Assembly: GCA_000759755.1 (NCBI GenBank)
Contig: BBMW01000003.1
Coordinates: forward strand, 248,001 to 312,000
Length of the DNA: 64,000 bases
Reading direction: 5' to 3'
Source of the DNA: Citrobacter werkmanii NBRC 105721
GTDB taxonomy: Bacteria > Pseudomonadota > Gammaproteobacteria > Enterobacterales > Enterobacteriaceae
Notes under the pieces: generated by a model
The model's database searches: none
Told to the model about the DNA's origin: nothing
The model's input: only the letters and a program-made list of their open reading frames with translations
Shown: piece after piece, positions 34,624-45,506 of the stretch
Numbering within the stretch: position 1 is the first letter of the stretch
Layout of the letters: each line of letters opens with the position of its first letter
Program-made: the position numbers and the translations under genes

Positions 34624-35805
34624 TTAGAACTGGTAGACTAAACCAACGGCAACGATGTCGTCAGTCGCGATACCATTGCTTTCATAGAAGCTATCGTCTT
34701 CATCCAGCAGGTTGATTTTGTAATCAACGTAGGTAGACATGTTTTTGTTGAAGTAGTAGGTCATACCTACATCAACATATTTGACCAGATCTTTGTCGAC
34801 ATAACGCCAGTTACCACGACTTACTTCCTGGCCACCTAAATCCTTGCCTTTAGATTGCAGATAAGCGATGGAAGGGCGCAGGCCGAAGTCGAACTGATAC
34901 TGTGCAACAACTTCAAAGTTCTGGGTTTTGTTGGCAATACCGCCATTACCCTCGCCGTTGCCACCGCCGTAGTAGGTCATGTTGCGGGTTTCTGCATACA
35001 TAGCAGCCAGGTAAACGTTATTGGCATCATATTTTGCGCCCACGGTCCAGGCTTCAGCGGTTTCACCGCCTGCATAGTTGTTACGATGATTCATTCCGTC
35101 CTGGTAGCCACGAGCAACTTGATCGTCGGTACGGTCAGATGCGGAGTACGCTGCACCCAAACTTAAACCGAAGTCAAAGTCATAGGAGGTAGACATACCG
35201 AAGCCGTCGCCGTTTTCTTTCGCCAGTTTACGGTTAGTGCTGTTACCAGAACCTTCCTGACCTAAGCTGCTACCTTCGTTATTACCCTGATACTGCAGGG
35301 CGAAGTTCAGGCCATCAACCTGACCAAAGAAGCCTTTATTACGATAGGTGGCCACGCCGTTGGTACGACCTAGCATATACACATCGGTCTGGGTGTAAGT
35401 ATCGCCGCCAAATTCCGGCAGCATATCGGTCCAGGCTTCTACGTCGTAGACGACGCCATAGTTACGACCGTAATCGAAGGTGCCGTTCTCACCAAATCCT
35501 AAGCCAGCGAAAGCCAGACGAGTCCAGGAATCGCCTTTATCACCTTCGGTACCGTTGGCCTGAATGTTATATTCCCACTGACCATAACCAGTCAGCATAT
35601 CGTTGATCTGGGTTTCGCCTTTAAAGCCCACACGAGCATAGGTCTGATCGCCATCACTGCCAGCATCGTCAGAGAAATAACGCAGACCATCAACTTTACC
35701 GTACAGATCCAGTTTATTGCCGTTCTTATTATAAATTTCAGCCGCATTTACTGCGCCTGCAGCTAATAAAGCAGGGAGGAGAAGTGCCAGTACTTTTCTT
35801 TTCAT
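34624..35805 (-). CDS. ompS1: Outer-membrane general porin, OmpS1/OmpN-like
   Basis: A 393-residue porin with signal peptide 1-21 (VNA cut) and mature start [20 protein letters not shown]. The constriction-loop region holds LPEFGGDTY, and the protein ends in Phe (VGLVYQF). It forms a trimeric 16-strand beta-barrel channel for small solutes. Position next to yedJ-dcm-vsr matches ompS1 in Salmonella, so I use that name; OmpN or an OmpC-like paralogue is the alternative. It is preceded by a long AT-rich upstream region. Confidence 0.85.
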   Translation of the reverse strand: MKRKVLALLLPALLAAGAVNAAEIYNKNGNKLDLYGKVDGLRYFSDDAGSDGDQTYARVGFKGETQINDMLTGYGQWEYNIQANGTEGDKGDSWTRLAFAGLGFGENGTFDYGRNYGVVYDVEAWTDMLPEFGGDTYTQTDVYMLGRTNGVATYRNKGFFGQVDGLNFALQYQGNNEGSSLGQEGSGNSTNRKLAKENGDGFGMSTSYDFDFGLSLGAAYSASDRTDDQVARGYQDGMNHRNNYAGGETAEAWTVGAKYDANNVYLAAMYAETRNMTYYGGGNGEGNGGIANKTQNFEVVAQYQFDFGLRPSIAYLQSKGKDLGGQEVSRGNWRYVDKDLVKYVDVGMTYYFNKNMSTYVDYKINLLDEDDSFYESNGIATDDIVAVGLVYQF

Positions 35806-36245
35806 TATGTATTCCCTTATGATAATAATTAATATGAATATGTAGTACTATCCGAAAGACTACATTTTGATACTATCTATGAAGTTCATTTTATTTAAAA
35901 TATAACGTGTAACAAATATATTTAAAATATTTCAAATTGTTTCTTGTTTGTCTTTTTATAACTATATGTGTATGTTTTCGATAACGCCATTCATTGCATA
36001 AATTAATGTTTATCTATAAATTATGGTTTTTTGTTTTTTATTTGCATTGTTTATTTTATTGCTGTCGATTATTTGTTATTTGATAACGAGTAATGACCGA
36101 GAGATATTCATTCCACGAGATAATTAATTCTTTGGGGTTATGTAAATGTAAAAATAATAATATATAGATATAAATCGCAGCGCTGGCAGTAGTCTGAAAT
36201 GGAAATTGTTGTTAAGGTGGTTTTCTTTCTGCAAAGAGAGACCCT
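35806..36245. promoter_or_regulatory. AT-rich divergent regulatory region between porin and yedJ
   Basis: About 440 bases of strongly AT-rich DNA with no gene. It resembles the long silenced upstream region described for Salmonella ompS1, controlled by OmpR, H-NS and LeuO. I see many A/T tracts but cannot assign individual sites. The yedJ side (about 36190-36245) carries GAGAGA before its ATG. Confidence 0.5.
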
Positions 36246-36938
36246 ATGGAACTACAGGACTGGCAGTCAAAATTTGAAGCCTGGCTACGTGATAACCACT
36301 CCGGGCAGGATGCTGCCCATGATATTTCTCATTTTCGTCGCGTGTGGAAGACCTCGCAAAAGCTAAGTCAAGATGCGAGCGTAGACTGGCTGGTGGTGCT
36401 GACGGCGTGCTACTTCCATGATCTTGTTAGCTTACCGAAAAACCATCCGGATCGTCATCGCTCGTCAGTATTGGCGGCGCAGGAAACACGTCGCATGTTG
36501 AGGCGCGACTTCCCAGATTTTCCGCAACACAGTATACCGGCCGTGTGCCATGCCATTGAGGCGCACAGTTTCAGCGCGAAGATCGCACCGGAAACCATTG
36601 AAGCTAAAATCGTGCAGGATGCTGACAGGCTTGAGGCGTTGGGCGCCATTGGGTTAGCGCGCGTGTTTGCCGTGTCTGGTGCGTTAGGAGTGGCGCTATT
36701 TGATGCGGAAGATCCGTTTGCCCGTCAGCGTGGTCTTGACGATAAACAGTACGCGCTCGATCACTTCCAGACCAAGTTATTGACGTTGCCGTCGACGATG
36801 CAAACTGAACAAGGCCGACATTTAGCGCAGCATAATGCTGACTTCTTACTGACGTACATGGCGAAGCTGAGTGCGGAGTTAAAAGGGGAGTATGAAATGC
36901 TGGATCCTGACGCGATTCAACCCTTTAAAGCAGGTTAG
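36246..36938 (+). CDS. yedJ: HD-domain phosphohydrolase YedJ
   Basis: A 230-residue cytoplasmic HD-superfamily protein. The metal-binding signature is visible: His25-Asp26 in [11 protein letters not shown], the central HD pair at 58-59 in CYFHDL, and a later Asp in [12 protein letters not shown]. The substrate is not established. It lies immediately upstream of dcm, as in E. coli. Confidence 0.92.
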   Translation: MELQDWQSKFEAWLRDNHSGQDAAHDISHFRRVWKTSQKLSQDASVDWLVVLTACYFHDLVSLPKNHPDRHRSSVLAAQETRRMLRRDFPDFPQHSIPAVCHAIEAHSFSAKIAPETIEAKIVQDADRLEALGAIGLARVFAVSGALGVALFDAEDPFARQRGLDDKQYALDHFQTKLLTLPSTMQTEQGRHLAQHNADFLLTYMAKLSAELKGEYEMLDPDAIQPFKAG

Positions 36939-37014
36939 CCGCCAGTACAGCCGCAACGTCAACCGCGCTATTTTATGTTAATCTGTCGGTTATCCATTTC
37001 GGCCGGTTAAATGT

Positions 37015-38445
37015 ATGCAGGATAATTTTTCAGTAGCAGGCTCCATGAACCCGATGACAGATGATAACAAGGCCGCCGCGCAGGTGATTTTGGCTAAGTT
37101 GCTTGAAATATATGACGTGAAAACCCTGGTTGCTCATCTGAATGGTGTTGGCGAGAACCGCTGGAGTCCGGCCATCTTTAAGCGAGTGATGGCGAACGAA
37201 ACATGGCATCGCCTCAGCGACAATGAGCTTACTCATCTGAATTCCTTGCTGCCGACGCCACCTGCGCATCATCCGCATTATGCCTTTCGATTTATCGATC
37301 TGTTTGCCGGCATTGGCGGGATTCGTCGAGGCTTTGAGGCGATTGGCGGGCAGTGCGTGTTTACCAGCGAATGGAACAAGCATGCGGTGCGTACCTACAA
37401 AGCGAACAATTATTGCGATCCACTCCAGCATCACTTTAATGAAGATATTCGCGATGTCACGCTGAGTCATCATGATGGGGTGAGCGACCAGCAGGCTGCG
37501 GAACATATTCGCCAACATATTCCTGAGCATGACGTACTGCTGGCAGGATTTCCTTGTCAGCCTTTCTCCCTGGCTGGGGTATCAAAGAAAAATGCGTTAG
37601 GGCGGGCCCACGGCTTTGCCTGTGATACACAAGGCACCCTCTTTTTTGACGTGGTGCGTATTATCGACGCGCGTCGACCAGCCATATTTGTGCTCGAAAA
37701 CGTCAAAAACCTGAAAAGTCACGACCAGGGTAAAACGTTTCGCATCATCATGCAGACGCTGGATGAGCTGGGTTATGACGTCGCGGATGCGGCGGATAAT
37801 GGACCTGACGATCCGAAAATTATCGATGGACAACATTTTTTGCCGCAGCATCGCGAACGTATTGTGCTCGTCGGATTTCGACGCGATCTGCAATTGAAAT
37901 CAGACTTCACGCTGCGAAATATTGTCACTCGCTATCCGCAGCGGCGTACGACGCTGGCGGAGTTGCTTGAGCCGACCGTCGATGCGAAATATGTGCTGAC
38001 GCCGGTGTTGTGGAAATATCTCTATCGCTATGCGAAAAAGCACCAGGCGCGGGGCAATGGGTTTGGCTATGGCATGGTATACCCCGATAATCCCGATAGC
38101 GTAACCCGCACATTATCGGCACGCTATTATAAAGATGGCGCCGAGATCCTTATCGACCGCGGCTGGGATATGGCGCTGGGTGAAAAGGATTTTGACGATC
38201 CGTTGAACCAGCAGCACCGTCCGCGCCGGCTTACACCACGGGAGTGTGCGCGCCTGATGGGATTTGAATCACCACAGGGCTATCAATTCAGGATCCCGGT
38301 GTCAGATACTCAGGCTTATCGCCAGTTTGGTAATTCGGTGGTCGTTCCGGCATTCGCGGCGGTTGCCAGACTGCTGGAGCCGAAAATCAAACAGGCGGTT
38401 GCTATTCGCGAGAAAGAGAACCTGCATGGCAGACGTTCACGATAA
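37015..38445 (+). CDS. dcm: DNA-cytosine methyltransferase Dcm
   Basis: A 476-residue C5-cytosine methylase that modifies the inner C of CCWGG. Motif I DLFAGIGG is at residues 95-102, the catalytic Cys181 is in GFPCQPFS, motif [11 protein letters not shown] near residue 230, and the C-terminal QFGNSVVVP motif near residue 441. It has the Dcm-specific N-terminal extension ([20 protein letters not shown]). It overlaps vsr by 20 bases, the conserved dcm-vsr arrangement. Confidence 0.97.
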   Translation: MQDNFSVAGSMNPMTDDNKAAAQVILAKLLEIYDVKTLVAHLNGVGENRWSPAIFKRVMANETWHRLSDNELTHLNSLLPTPPAHHPHYAFRFIDLFAGIGGIRRGFEAIGGQCVFTSEWNKHAVRTYKANNYCDPLQHHFNEDIRDVTLSHHDGVSDQQAAEHIRQHIPEHDVLLAGFPCQPFSLAGVSKKNALGRAHGFACDTQGTLFFDVVRIIDARRPAIFVLENVKNLKSHDQGKTFRIIMQTLDELGYDVADAADNGPDDPKIIDGQHFLPQHRERIVLVGFRRDLQLKSDFTLRNIVTRYPQRRTTLAELLEPTVDAKYVLTPVLWKYLYRYAKKHQARGNGFGYGMVYPDNPDSVTRTLSARYYKDGAEILIDRGWDMALGEKDFDDPLNQQHRPRRLTPRECARLMGFESPQGYQFRIPVSDTQAYRQFGNSVVVPAFAAVARLLEPKIKQAVAIREKENLHGRRSR

Positions 38446-38893
38446 AGCAACGCGTAGTAAAAATATGCGGGCGATAGCAACCCGCGATACTGCCATTGAA
38501 AAACGCCTTGCCAGCGTACTGACAGAGCAGGGCGTAACGTTTCGTGTGCAGGATGCGACGTTACCTGGTCGCCCCGATTTCGTGGTCGATGATTACCGTT
38601 GTGTGATCTTTACCCATGGCTGTTTCTGGCATCATCACAACTGCTACTTGTTTAAAGTCCCCGCAACACGGACGGAATTCTGGCTGGAAAAAATTGGCAA
38701 AAATGTCCAGCGTGACGTGCGGGACTGTGAAATGTTGCAGGCGCTGGGCTGGCGTATACTGATTGTCTGGGAATGCGCCCTGCGTGGGCGCGAAAAACTC
38801 GGCGATGACGCGTTATCTGAACGTGTCATCGAGTGGATCTGCGGCGGCGGTACCAGCGCGCAGATCGACACTCTCGGTATTCATTTACTGTAA
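38426..38893 (+). CDS. vsr: Very-short-patch mismatch endonuclease Vsr
   Basis: A 155-residue nuclease that nicks 5' of T in T:G mismatches arising from deaminated 5-methylcytosine at Dcm sites. Known catalytic residues are present: Asp51, Thr63, His64 and His69 in the [21 protein letters not shown] region. A longer frame opens inside dcm, but the ATG at 38426 ([14 protein letters not shown]) is the family start. The 3' end overlaps convergent yedA by 9 bases. Confidence 0.97.
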   Translation: MADVHDKATRSKNMRAIATRDTAIEKRLASVLTEQGVTFRVQDATLPGRPDFVVDDYRCVIFTHGCFWHHHNCYLFKVPATRTEFWLEKIGKNVQRDVRDCEMLQALGWRILIVWECALRGREKLGDDALSERVIEWICGGGTSAQIDTLGIHLL

Positions 38894-39805
38894 CGTCTTT
38901 TCCGACGGGGTCGCAACGGCATCCGCTTTCATGGGGAATAAGTATTTACCCAAGGTGACCAATACCACCGCAAATACGATAACGCCGAGCGCCAGCCATT
39001 CGATGAGCGCCAGACTTTCTCCTCCCAGACCGGTACCTAGCAGCACGGCGACAACTGGATTAACGTAGGCATAGCTGGTGGCGAGCGCCGGACTGACGTT
39101 GCGGATCAGGTACATATACGCGTTAATGGCAATAATAGAGCCAAACAGGGCCAGGTACGCCACCGCCATAAATCCTGAAAATGTCGGCATAGTGGTCAGT
39201 TTTTCCCCGGAGACCAGTGAAGCGCACATCAGCACAACTCCGGCGGCTAACATTTCAATGGCTCCGGCCATCATGCCAACGGGTAACGTTATGCGTGAGC
39301 CGTACACCGAGCCAAACGCCCAACTCATCGAACCTATCAGGATTAAAACAGCACCCCAAGGATTACCGCTTAAATTACCGCCGCTGTTCAGCATGATGAT
39401 ACCTGCCAACCCAATGGCTATTCCCATCCACTCCAGCTTACGCGTTTTAATACCAAAAAAGTGGCTAAAGCACAGCGTAAACAGCGGAACGGTAGCAACC
39501 ACCACGGCGGCGATACCGGAAGGCACATTTTGATGCTCTGCGACGGTGACCAGCCCATTACCCACAGCCAGCAGCAAGATACCAATTAACGCGGCGTTCA
39601 GGAGCTGGCGCAGAGGCGGCAGTTTATGCCCGCGAATTAGTAAGAATGCGGTTAACAAAATGCCCGCGGAGAGAAAACGCACGCCAGCCATCATCAACGG
39701 CGGCCAGCTTTCAACGCCAATGCGAATAACGAAGTAGGTGGAACCCCAAATGATGTACAGCGCGAAAAGCGCACTGAAAAGCGGTAGCAATTGCCTGAAA
39801 CGCAT
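38885..39805 (-). CDS. yedA: EamA-family inner-membrane transporter YedA
   Basis: A 306-residue protein with ten predicted membrane helices in two EamA repeats (the first opening ALYIIWGSTYFVIRIGVE, the second near ILIGSMSWAFGSVYGSR). It is a drug/metabolite transporter superfamily member; the E. coli protein's substrate is not certain. It is convergent with vsr and divergent from yedI, as in E. coli. Confidence 0.93.
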   Translation of the reverse strand: MRFRQLLPLFSALFALYIIWGSTYFVIRIGVESWPPLMMAGVRFLSAGILLTAFLLIRGHKLPPLRQLLNAALIGILLLAVGNGLVTVAEHQNVPSGIAAVVVATVPLFTLCFSHFFGIKTRKLEWMGIAIGLAGIIMLNSGGNLSGNPWGAVLILIGSMSWAFGSVYGSRITLPVGMMAGAIEMLAAGVVLMCASLVSGEKLTTMPTFSGFMAVAYLALFGSIIAINAYMYLIRNVSPALATSYAYVNPVVAVLLGTGLGGESLALIEWLALGVIVFAVVLVTLGKYLFPMKADAVATPSEKTLQ

Positions 39806-39983
39806 AATCCCTCACGGTAGAAATAAAAAGGTGCAACATAGTAAACGTCAAAACTATCGTGCTGGCGAGATTTATAATTGCATGCCATTGTTAAATATTT
39901 GTTGACCAGAAAGGCCAGTTTCCGCATGGCGTGTTTTACTTCATACTTAATACTGCAAAAAAATAATATTGAGGGTTAACATT

Positions 39984-40895
39984 TTGGCAGGAAGTAGCTT
40001 ACTGACCTTACTCGATGATATCGCAACCTTATTGGACGATATCTCGGTCATGGGAAAACTGGCCGCGAAAAAAACCGCGGGCGTCTTGGGAGATGACTTA
40101 TCGCTTAACGCGCAACAGGTGTCGGGCGTGCGGGCAAACCGCGAACTCCCGGTGGTCTGGAGCGTGGCTAAAGGGTCGTTTGTTAACAAAGTTATTCTTG
40201 TGCCGTTGGCGCTATTGATTAGCGCCTTCATTCCCTGGGCGATCACCCCCTTATTAATGGTAGGCGGGGCGTTTCTCTGTTTTGAAGGGGTGGAAAAAGT
40301 TCTTCACACCCTGGAAGCGCGTAAACACAAAGAGACCCCGGAAGAACGCCAGCAGCGTCTGGCATCTCTGGCGGCGCAGGATCCACTGACCTTTGAGAAA
40401 GATAAAATCAAAGGAGCGATACGTACCGACTTCATTTTATCTGCTGAGATTGTCGCGATCACCCTCGGCATTGTGGCGGATGCGCCGTTGTTGAATCAGG
40501 TGCTGGTGTTATCAGGCATCGCGTTAGTGGTGACCGTGGGCGTGTATGGCCTGGTGGGGATTATCGTTAAGCTTGATGATATCGGCTACTGGCTGGCAGA
40601 AAAGCGCAGCATGCTTGCTCAATCTCTGGGTAAAGGACTGCTGGTTGTTGCTCCCTGGCTGATGAAAACACTTTCGGTGGTTGGCACGCTGGCGATGTTT
40701 TTAGTGGGGGGCGGGATTGTTGTACATGGAATATCACCGCTGCATCATGCGATAGAACATTTTGCCCAGCAGCAAAGCTCATTGATTGCGCTAATGCTTC
40801 CAACCCTGCTTAATCTGGTGCTCGGCTTTATTATTGGTGGAATAGTCGTTCTGCTGGTAAAAGCCGTTGCCAGACTGCGTGGAGTTTCGCACTAA
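39984..40895 (+). CDS. yedI: DUF808 inner-membrane protein YedI (TTG start)
   Basis: A 303-residue membrane protein of the DUF808 family, nearly matching E. coli YedI ([20 protein letters not shown] start; [25 protein letters not shown] central segment). Several helices lie in the C-terminal half. The TTG at 39984 is chosen because GAGGG lies 8 bases upstream and it gives the family N-terminus; an upstream TTG at 39969 would add five residues. The function is unknown. Confidence 0.92.
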   Translation: MAGSSLLTLLDDIATLLDDISVMGKLAAKKTAGVLGDDLSLNAQQVSGVRANRELPVVWSVAKGSFVNKVILVPLALLISAFIPWAITPLLMVGGAFLCFEGVEKVLHTLEARKHKETPEERQQRLASLAAQDPLTFEKDKIKGAIRTDFILSAEIVAITLGIVADAPLLNQVLVLSGIALVVTVGVYGLVGIIVKLDDIGYWLAEKRSMLAQSLGKGLLVVAPWLMKTLSVVGTLAMFLVGGGIVVHGISPLHHAIEHFAQQQSSLIALMLPTLLNLVLGFIIGGIVVLLVKAVARLRGVSH

Positions 40896-40972
40896 TTGTC
40901 GTCGGATTAATTACGCAAAAAGCCTCTTTGTCGTCTAAGGTGTAAAGGTTTCTCTTGATACAGGAGGCAGGT

Positions 40973-41155
40973 ATGGTCTTTTCTGTCAGTGAGGAAGTCA
41001 CCTCGAAAGAGGGTGGCCCACGCATGATCGTTACCGGGTATGCCAGCGGAATGGTGGAGTGTCGCTGGTACGACGGCTTTGGCGTTAAACGGGAAGCATT
41101 CCGTGAAGATGAACTGGTGCCCGGCGAGCAAAGATCGCTCTGCCAGGACGCCTGA
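40973..41155 (+). CDS. yodC: Small DUF2158 protein YodC
   Basis: A 60-residue cytoplasmic protein. The conserved core SKEGGPRMIVTGYASGMVEC and WYDGFGVKREAFREDEL is characteristic of YodC. The ATG at 40973 follows CAGGAGGCAG, a strong ribosome-binding site; an upstream in-frame ATG at 40955 would add six residues. The function is unknown. Confidence 0.9.
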   Translation: MVFSVSEEVTSKEGGPRMIVTGYASGMVECRWYDGFGVKREAFREDELVPGEQRSLCQDA

Positions 41156-41228
41156 CATTGAGCATGATCGTAACCCGGCGAGCTCTCAACCATTAGTTAT
41201 ATTTATCATTTTGGTGAGAATTATTTAC

Positions 41229-41257
41229 TTGTCAGGCAAAAAAATTGCAGATAAGGT
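41229..41257 (+). promoter_or_regulatory. Sigma-70 promoter of dsrA
   Basis: TTGTCA (41229-41234) and TAAGGT (41252-41257) are separated by 17 bases. The start point of DsrA follows 5 bases later. The TAAGGT hexamer is a weak -10 element, in line with conditional expression. Confidence 0.65.
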
Positions 41258-41261
41258 TTGT

Positions 41262-41350
41262 TTCACATCAGATTTCCTGGTGTAACGAATTTTCAAGTGC
41301 TTCTTGCATAAGCAAGCTTGATCCCGGCCCGATGAGGGCCGGGATTTTTT
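41262..41350 (+). ncRNA. dsrA: DsrA small regulatory RNA
   Basis: Sequence from about 41262 matches E. coli DsrA: CACATCAGATTTCCTGGTG (the segment pairing with the rpoS leader), then TAACGAATTTT, then the GTGCTTCTTGC element and a strong terminator stem (ATCCCGGCCC / GGGCCGGGAT plus T run). It acts with Hfq to activate rpoS translation and repress hns. Changes from E. coli lie in the second stem (TTTTCAAGTG for TTTTTTAAGTG) and as compensating changes in the terminator. It lies upstream of rcsA as in E. coli. Confidence 0.93.
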
Positions 41351-41360
41351 TCGCCCTCAG

Positions 41361-41588
41361 TCAGCGATTGATTTCCGACACGCTAAAATCATGGATATCA
41401 AGCTCGAACGCGTCGGCCAGTTCATGCCATGTATGGAAATCACGCCCGTCGATGCTGACGCGTTCCGGATCGTCCTGACTGCGATGAATTTCACTCTCGC
41501 AGATTTCGTTGATTGCCTTCAGCAGAGCGTCTACATCGACGCTCACTTCACGTTTGGCCGTATCGCTGTACTCTTTCGCGGTTTTCAT
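41361..41588 (-). CDS. yodD: Small conserved protein YodD
   Basis: A 75-residue cytoplasmic protein, nearly identical in plan to E. coli YodD (MKTAKEYSDTAKREVSVDVD ... FELDIHDFSVSE). In E. coli it is stress-induced and of unclear function. The ATG at 41588 is chosen over one five codons upstream. It is convergent with dsrA, whose terminator ends 11 bases from its stop. Confidence 0.92.
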   Translation of the reverse strand: MKTAKEYSDTAKREVSVDVDALLKAINEICESEIHRSQDDPERVSIDGRDFHTWHELADAFELDIHDFSVSEINR

Positions 41589-41661
41589 CCTCATACCTCT
41601 CAACCGTTAAGGATACCGGGGGAGCGCATCAAAACCTCAGATGCGCACCACTTAAGTATAG

Positions 41662-41940
<279 letters not shown>

Positions 41941-41994
41941 GGTGAGTTCTTCTGCTTGATGCTGACTGGTGGTTCCGCCACCAGTCAGAACGTC

Positions 41995-42618
41995 TTAGCG
42001 CATATTCACAAAGATACCATTGGTGACGTTATCCGTGAGTCGAACCACGTGATAGATAACTTGCTTATTATGCGTCTTAATCTTTCGTTTTATATTTCCC
42101 TTATGGGATGAGACGGTCTTGGCCTTGATATTCATTTGGTCTGAGATCTGTATTGTTCCCTGTCCCTCCATCCACATGCGTAGCATGCTGGATTCGGTAC
42201 GGCTTAATGACAACGTCGGCAGATTAACATCGATAGCAATATTCACTTCCTTTTTCAGAATATCGCCAAGAAGTTCATCCAGTGAATCAGGCTTAATTGA
42301 TTTAGAACTGATCAATAAATTTTTTCTGACTAAAAGATACTCATCAAAATGTACATTGGCAATTGCCATAAATACAATAAATAATGTACTGGGATGCTGA
42401 TTAATGATTTGCTTGATTTGCTGACTGTCAGCAGGATCGTGGATAAAACAGTCCTCATTAATAAACACCACAGCGGGTTGCAGAGAAACACAGGCGAGAC
42501 TGAGTTCACCAACGCTGGAAATATTGTTGATTTCCCTTTTTTTCACCCCCCGACTGACCAGATAACCGGTCAACCCTAGCCGGGTGTAACTGCATAAATC
42601 CATAATAATCGTTGACAT
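41995..42618 (-). CDS. rcsA: Capsule-synthesis co-regulator RcsA
   Basis: A 207-residue LuxR/FixJ-type transcription factor. The N-terminal part lacks a phospho-acceptor pattern, and the C-terminal helix-turn-helix covers about residues 135-200 ([18 protein letters not shown] ... [16 protein letters not shown]). It partners with RcsB at colanic acid and flagellar promoters and is a known Lon substrate. The upstream 42619-42905 region is AT-rich, fitting H-NS silencing. Confidence 0.96.
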   Translation of the reverse strand: MSTIIMDLCSYTRLGLTGYLVSRGVKKREINNISSVGELSLACVSLQPAVVFINEDCFIHDPADSQQIKQIINQHPSTLFIVFMAIANVHFDEYLLVRKNLLISSKSIKPDSLDELLGDILKKEVNIAIDVNLPTLSLSRTESSMLRMWMEGQGTIQISDQMNIKAKTVSSHKGNIKRKIKTHNKQVIYHVVRLTDNVTNGIFVNMR

Positions 42619-42905
42619 GGCATACCCTCACTCAATGCGTAACGATAATTCCCCTTACCTGATTATTGCATCACAACTAAACGGAATAATAACGACCCAA
42701 GATGACGCTTTCGCTGTTTTCAGGCGAATTTACTATCCCGTAAAGTTGCGTATAATTTGCCAGGAAACATCTTAAAGTAAAGTAAATGTTGCGTTATGTG
42801 AGTGAAGCAAAAACAAATAAACCGCGACAGCGATATCCTGGTGGATGTTGTCGGTTTTTAAATTTAGGACAATCCTTAGTAAAACAGGATAAAAATTAAG
42901 GGTTA

Positions 42906-43691
42906 TTATTTTCCGGGCATTTCGCTGACGATATCGGCCAACAAATTAAAAATTTCGCTGAACAAGCGCTCGCAGAATGGCGCAATTAATGGCATCAGCG
43001 CCGCCATTAATGAAATACCCACTGTCAGGGTGAGAGGAAAGCCAATGACAAAAATCGACAGTTGTGGCGCCATGCGGTTTAACAAACCAAGCGCAAGGTT
43101 CAGCGTCAGCAGCAGCGTCATAACCGGTAGGGCCAGCATGAGTCCGTTGAGGAAAATCAGGCTACCCGCCCGTGCCAGCGCGAGAAATGCATTGCTGTTA
43201 ACCGGATTGCCGCCAATGGGCAAAGTATGAAACGTATCCACCAGTAGCGAAATCAGCCAAAGATGGCCATTAAAGGTGAGGAATAACAGCATGGCGAGCA
43301 TGTCGATCAGTCGTGCCAGGACCGGCATATTCAGGCGGCTACCGGGGTCAAAAAATGTTGCAAAGGAAAGCCCCATTTGCAGGCCAATCAGTTCCCCGGC
43401 GGTACGCACGGCGGCAAACGCAAACTGCATGGTGAAGCCCAAGGCGATGCCGATCAAAATTTGTTGCATGGCCTGCCACAACGCGCCGATGGAAAAGATG
43501 GGGACGTCTGCAGGGGGAATCGATGGGGCGATAACGATGGTTATCATCAATCCCAGCCCCAGTTTTACCCGCTTGGGGATGGCGCGTTCGCTGAGAATGG
43601 GGGCCGTGGAGATGAGCGCCAGAATGCGCAGCAACGGCCAGAAGTAAAGATTCAGCCACTGCATCCACTCAACGCTGGTCACCTGCAACAT
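42906..43691 (-). CDS. fliR: Flagellar type III export gate protein FliR
   Basis: A 261-residue inner-membrane protein with about six helices ([19 protein letters not shown] start). It forms the export gate with FliP and FliQ. It is the last gene of the fliLMNOPQR operon and starts 8 bases after fliQ. Confidence 0.97.
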   Translation of the reverse strand: MLQVTSVEWMQWLNLYFWPLLRILALISTAPILSERAIPKRVKLGLGLMITIVIAPSIPPADVPIFSIGALWQAMQQILIGIALGFTMQFAFAAVRTAGELIGLQMGLSFATFFDPGSRLNMPVLARLIDMLAMLLFLTFNGHLWLISLLVDTFHTLPIGGNPVNSNAFLALARAGSLIFLNGLMLALPVMTLLLTLNLALGLLNRMAPQLSIFVIGFPLTLTVGISLMAALMPLIAPFCERLFSEIFNLLADIVSEMPGK

Positions 43692-43699
43692 AACGTTGT

Positions 43700-43969
43700 C
43701 TACCCGATGATATACGGTAAATTGCTGAACAGCGTACGCACGTAGTCGAGCAGCAGGTTAAGCATCCACGGGCCGGCAACAATGATGGCAATAAACACCG
43801 CAACAATTTTGGGAATGAAGGACAGCGTCATTTCGTTAATCTGGGTCGCCGCCTGCAAAATGCTGATGATAAGACCTGTGACGAGGGCCACCAACAGCAA
43901 AGGCGCAGCAAGGGCCAGAGCGACTTTCATCGCTTCTGTCCCCATCATCATGACCGATTCAGGTGTCAT
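43700..43969 (-). CDS. fliQ: Flagellar export gate protein FliQ
   Basis: An 89-residue protein with two membrane helices ([20 protein letters not shown] and [16 protein letters not shown]). [10 protein letters not shown] is the family start. It is a gate subunit with FliP and FliR, 9 bases after fliP. Confidence 0.97.
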   Translation of the reverse strand: MTPESVMMMGTEAMKVALALAAPLLLVALVTGLIISILQAATQINEMTLSFIPKIVAVFIAIIVAGPWMLNLLLDYVRTLFSNLPYIIG

Positions 43970-43978
43970 TTCGCGCCT

Positions 43979-44716
43979 CTAACTGTAAAAGCTTTGTGCC
44001 AGCGAGCCGACAAGCAACTGCCAACCGTCCACCAACACAAACAGCATCAGCTTAAACGGTAACGCGATCGTGGCGGGCGGCACCATCATCATCCCGAGCG
44101 CCATCAGCACGCTGGCGATAACCAGATCGATAATCAGAAACGGGATAAAAATGGTAAAGCCTATCTGGAAGGCGGTTTTCAATTCACTGGTGACATAAGC
44201 CGGAAGCAAAATTCGCATTGGTACGGCTTCGGGTCCCTGTAAGGGACCGCTGTTTGCAAGCCGGGCGAACAGCGCCAGATCGGCTTCACGGGTTTGGCGC
44301 AACATAAACTCGCGCAACGGTTGGGCGCCTTTCTCTATGGCTTCCTGCATGGAGATCTTCTCTTCGCTGAACGGCTGATACGCGTCAACGTAGATTTTAT
44401 CGATTACTGGCGACATGATGAAAAAGGTCAAAAATAGCGCCAGGCCCAGTAGCACCTGGTTGGGGGGCGCAGATGGCGTTCCCAACGCATTTCGCAACAA
44501 ACCGAAAACGATGATGATGCGGGTGAAGCTGGTCATCATCAATAAAATGGCAGGCAGGAACGTCAGTGAGGTGATAAACACCAGCGTCTGTACAGGCAAT
44601 GACCAGCTTTGTCCGCCGCCTGGCAGCGGTTGACTGACCAGACCCGGCAGTTGGGCGAGGGCGACTGGACTGAAAAGCCATAAGCCTGCCAGCGTGATGG
44701 AAAACAAACGGCGCAT
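43979..44716 (-). CDS. fliP: Flagellar export gate protein FliP
   Basis: A 245-residue gate subunit. A cleavable signal peptide ([21 protein letters not shown]) is followed by four helices, with the conserved [19 protein letters not shown] loop. The start overlaps the fliO stop by one base. Confidence 0.97.
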   Translation of the reverse strand: MRRLFSITLAGLWLFSPVALAQLPGLVSQPLPGGGQSWSLPVQTLVFITSLTFLPAILLMMTSFTRIIIVFGLLRNALGTPSAPPNQVLLGLALFLTFFIMSPVIDKIYVDAYQPFSEEKISMQEAIEKGAQPLREFMLRQTREADLALFARLANSGPLQGPEAVPMRILLPAYVTSELKTAFQIGFTIFIPFLIIDLVIASVLMALGMMMVPPATIALPFKLMLFVLVDGWQLLVGSLAQSFYS

Positions 44717-45090
44717 CAGGATCTCCCGGGACGCTTGAGCAAACTCTTCATCATGGCCTGGAAATCCGCAGGGGAGGCCGGTTTTTCTTCTGCATCGGCA
44801 GGTGCCGGGGGCAGGGTGTGCAATATGTTAATTTGCGAGGCCGTGACGCCCAGCACCAGGCGCGCATCTTCAACCTCAACAATCACCACGCGCTCACGTG
44901 GGCCCAGTGAGGTACTTGCCGCAACCTTCAGCCCTCGCGTACCGTTGCTTTTGGGGGCAAAGCCCAGGCGTTTAATGACCCAGGCTGCCGCCAGGATCAA
45001 CACGATGATCCCAAGCAGCGCACCGCTTACCTGCACCAGCGGTGAGCCGGGGACGGCGGCTGGCTGAGAAACTGTTGCCTGGGTGTTCAT
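44716..45090 (-). CDS. fliO: Flagellar export assembly factor FliO
   Basis: A 124-residue bitopic membrane protein with a helix at about residues 23-43 and a cytoplasmic tail ([20 protein letters not shown]). It helps assemble the FliP ring. It lies 2 bases after fliN and overlaps fliP. Confidence 0.95.
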   Translation of the reverse strand: MNTQATVSQPAAVPGSPLVQVSGALLGIIVLILAAAWVIKRLGFAPKSNGTRGLKVAASTSLGPRERVVIVEVEDARLVLGVTASQINILHTLPPAPADAEEKPASPADFQAMMKSLLKRPGRS

Positions 45091-45092
45091 GA

Positions 45093-45506
45093 TTAACGGC
45101 TCAGACGACGCATACGTTCTGATGGAGTGATAATGTCGGTGATACGCACGCCGTATTTATCCGCGACCACCACCACTTCACCCTGGGCGATCAGATAACC
45201 GTTGATCAGGATATCCAGCGGTTCGCCCGCCAGACCATCCAGCGCGACAACGGAACCCTGCGTCAGACGCAGCAGTTCTTTGATGGTCATGCGGGTACGG
45301 CCCAGTTCAACGGTCAGTTTGACCGGAATGTCCATGATCAGGTCGATGTCCTGCAAAGCACCACTGACGTCGCCGCCGCCTAACTGCTGGAATACCGCAT
45401 CGGCCGCACTTTTGGTAGTCGTGGTTTTTTGCTCGTTTAACGCGTCAGCCCACAGATCGTCCAATGCGCCAGTGTTCTCATCGGACGGATTATTCATATC
45501 ACTCAT
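45093..45506 (-). CDS. fliN: Flagellar motor switch protein FliN
   Basis: A 137-residue SpoA-domain protein (residues 55-130: MDIPVKLTVELGRTRMTIKE ... YGVRITDIITPSER). It forms the C-ring base with FliM and also docks FliH. The start overlaps fliM by 4 bases. Confidence 0.97.
   Translation of the reverse strand: MSDMNNPSDENTGALDDLWADALNEQKTTTTKSAADAVFQQLGGGDVSGALQDIDLIMDIPVKLTVELGRTRMTIKELLRLTQGSVVALDGLAGEPLDILINGYLIAQGEVVVVADKYGVRITDIITPSERMRRLSR

Noticed and set aside
41361-41603. Start of yodD at the upstream ATG
   Set aside because: It would add MRGMR to a protein whose relatives begin MKTAKEY, so 41588 is used.
42619-42905. RcsAB box upstream of rcsA
   Set aside because: A TAAGGGGAATTATCG-like segment lies there, but the match to the consensus is too weak to report as a site.
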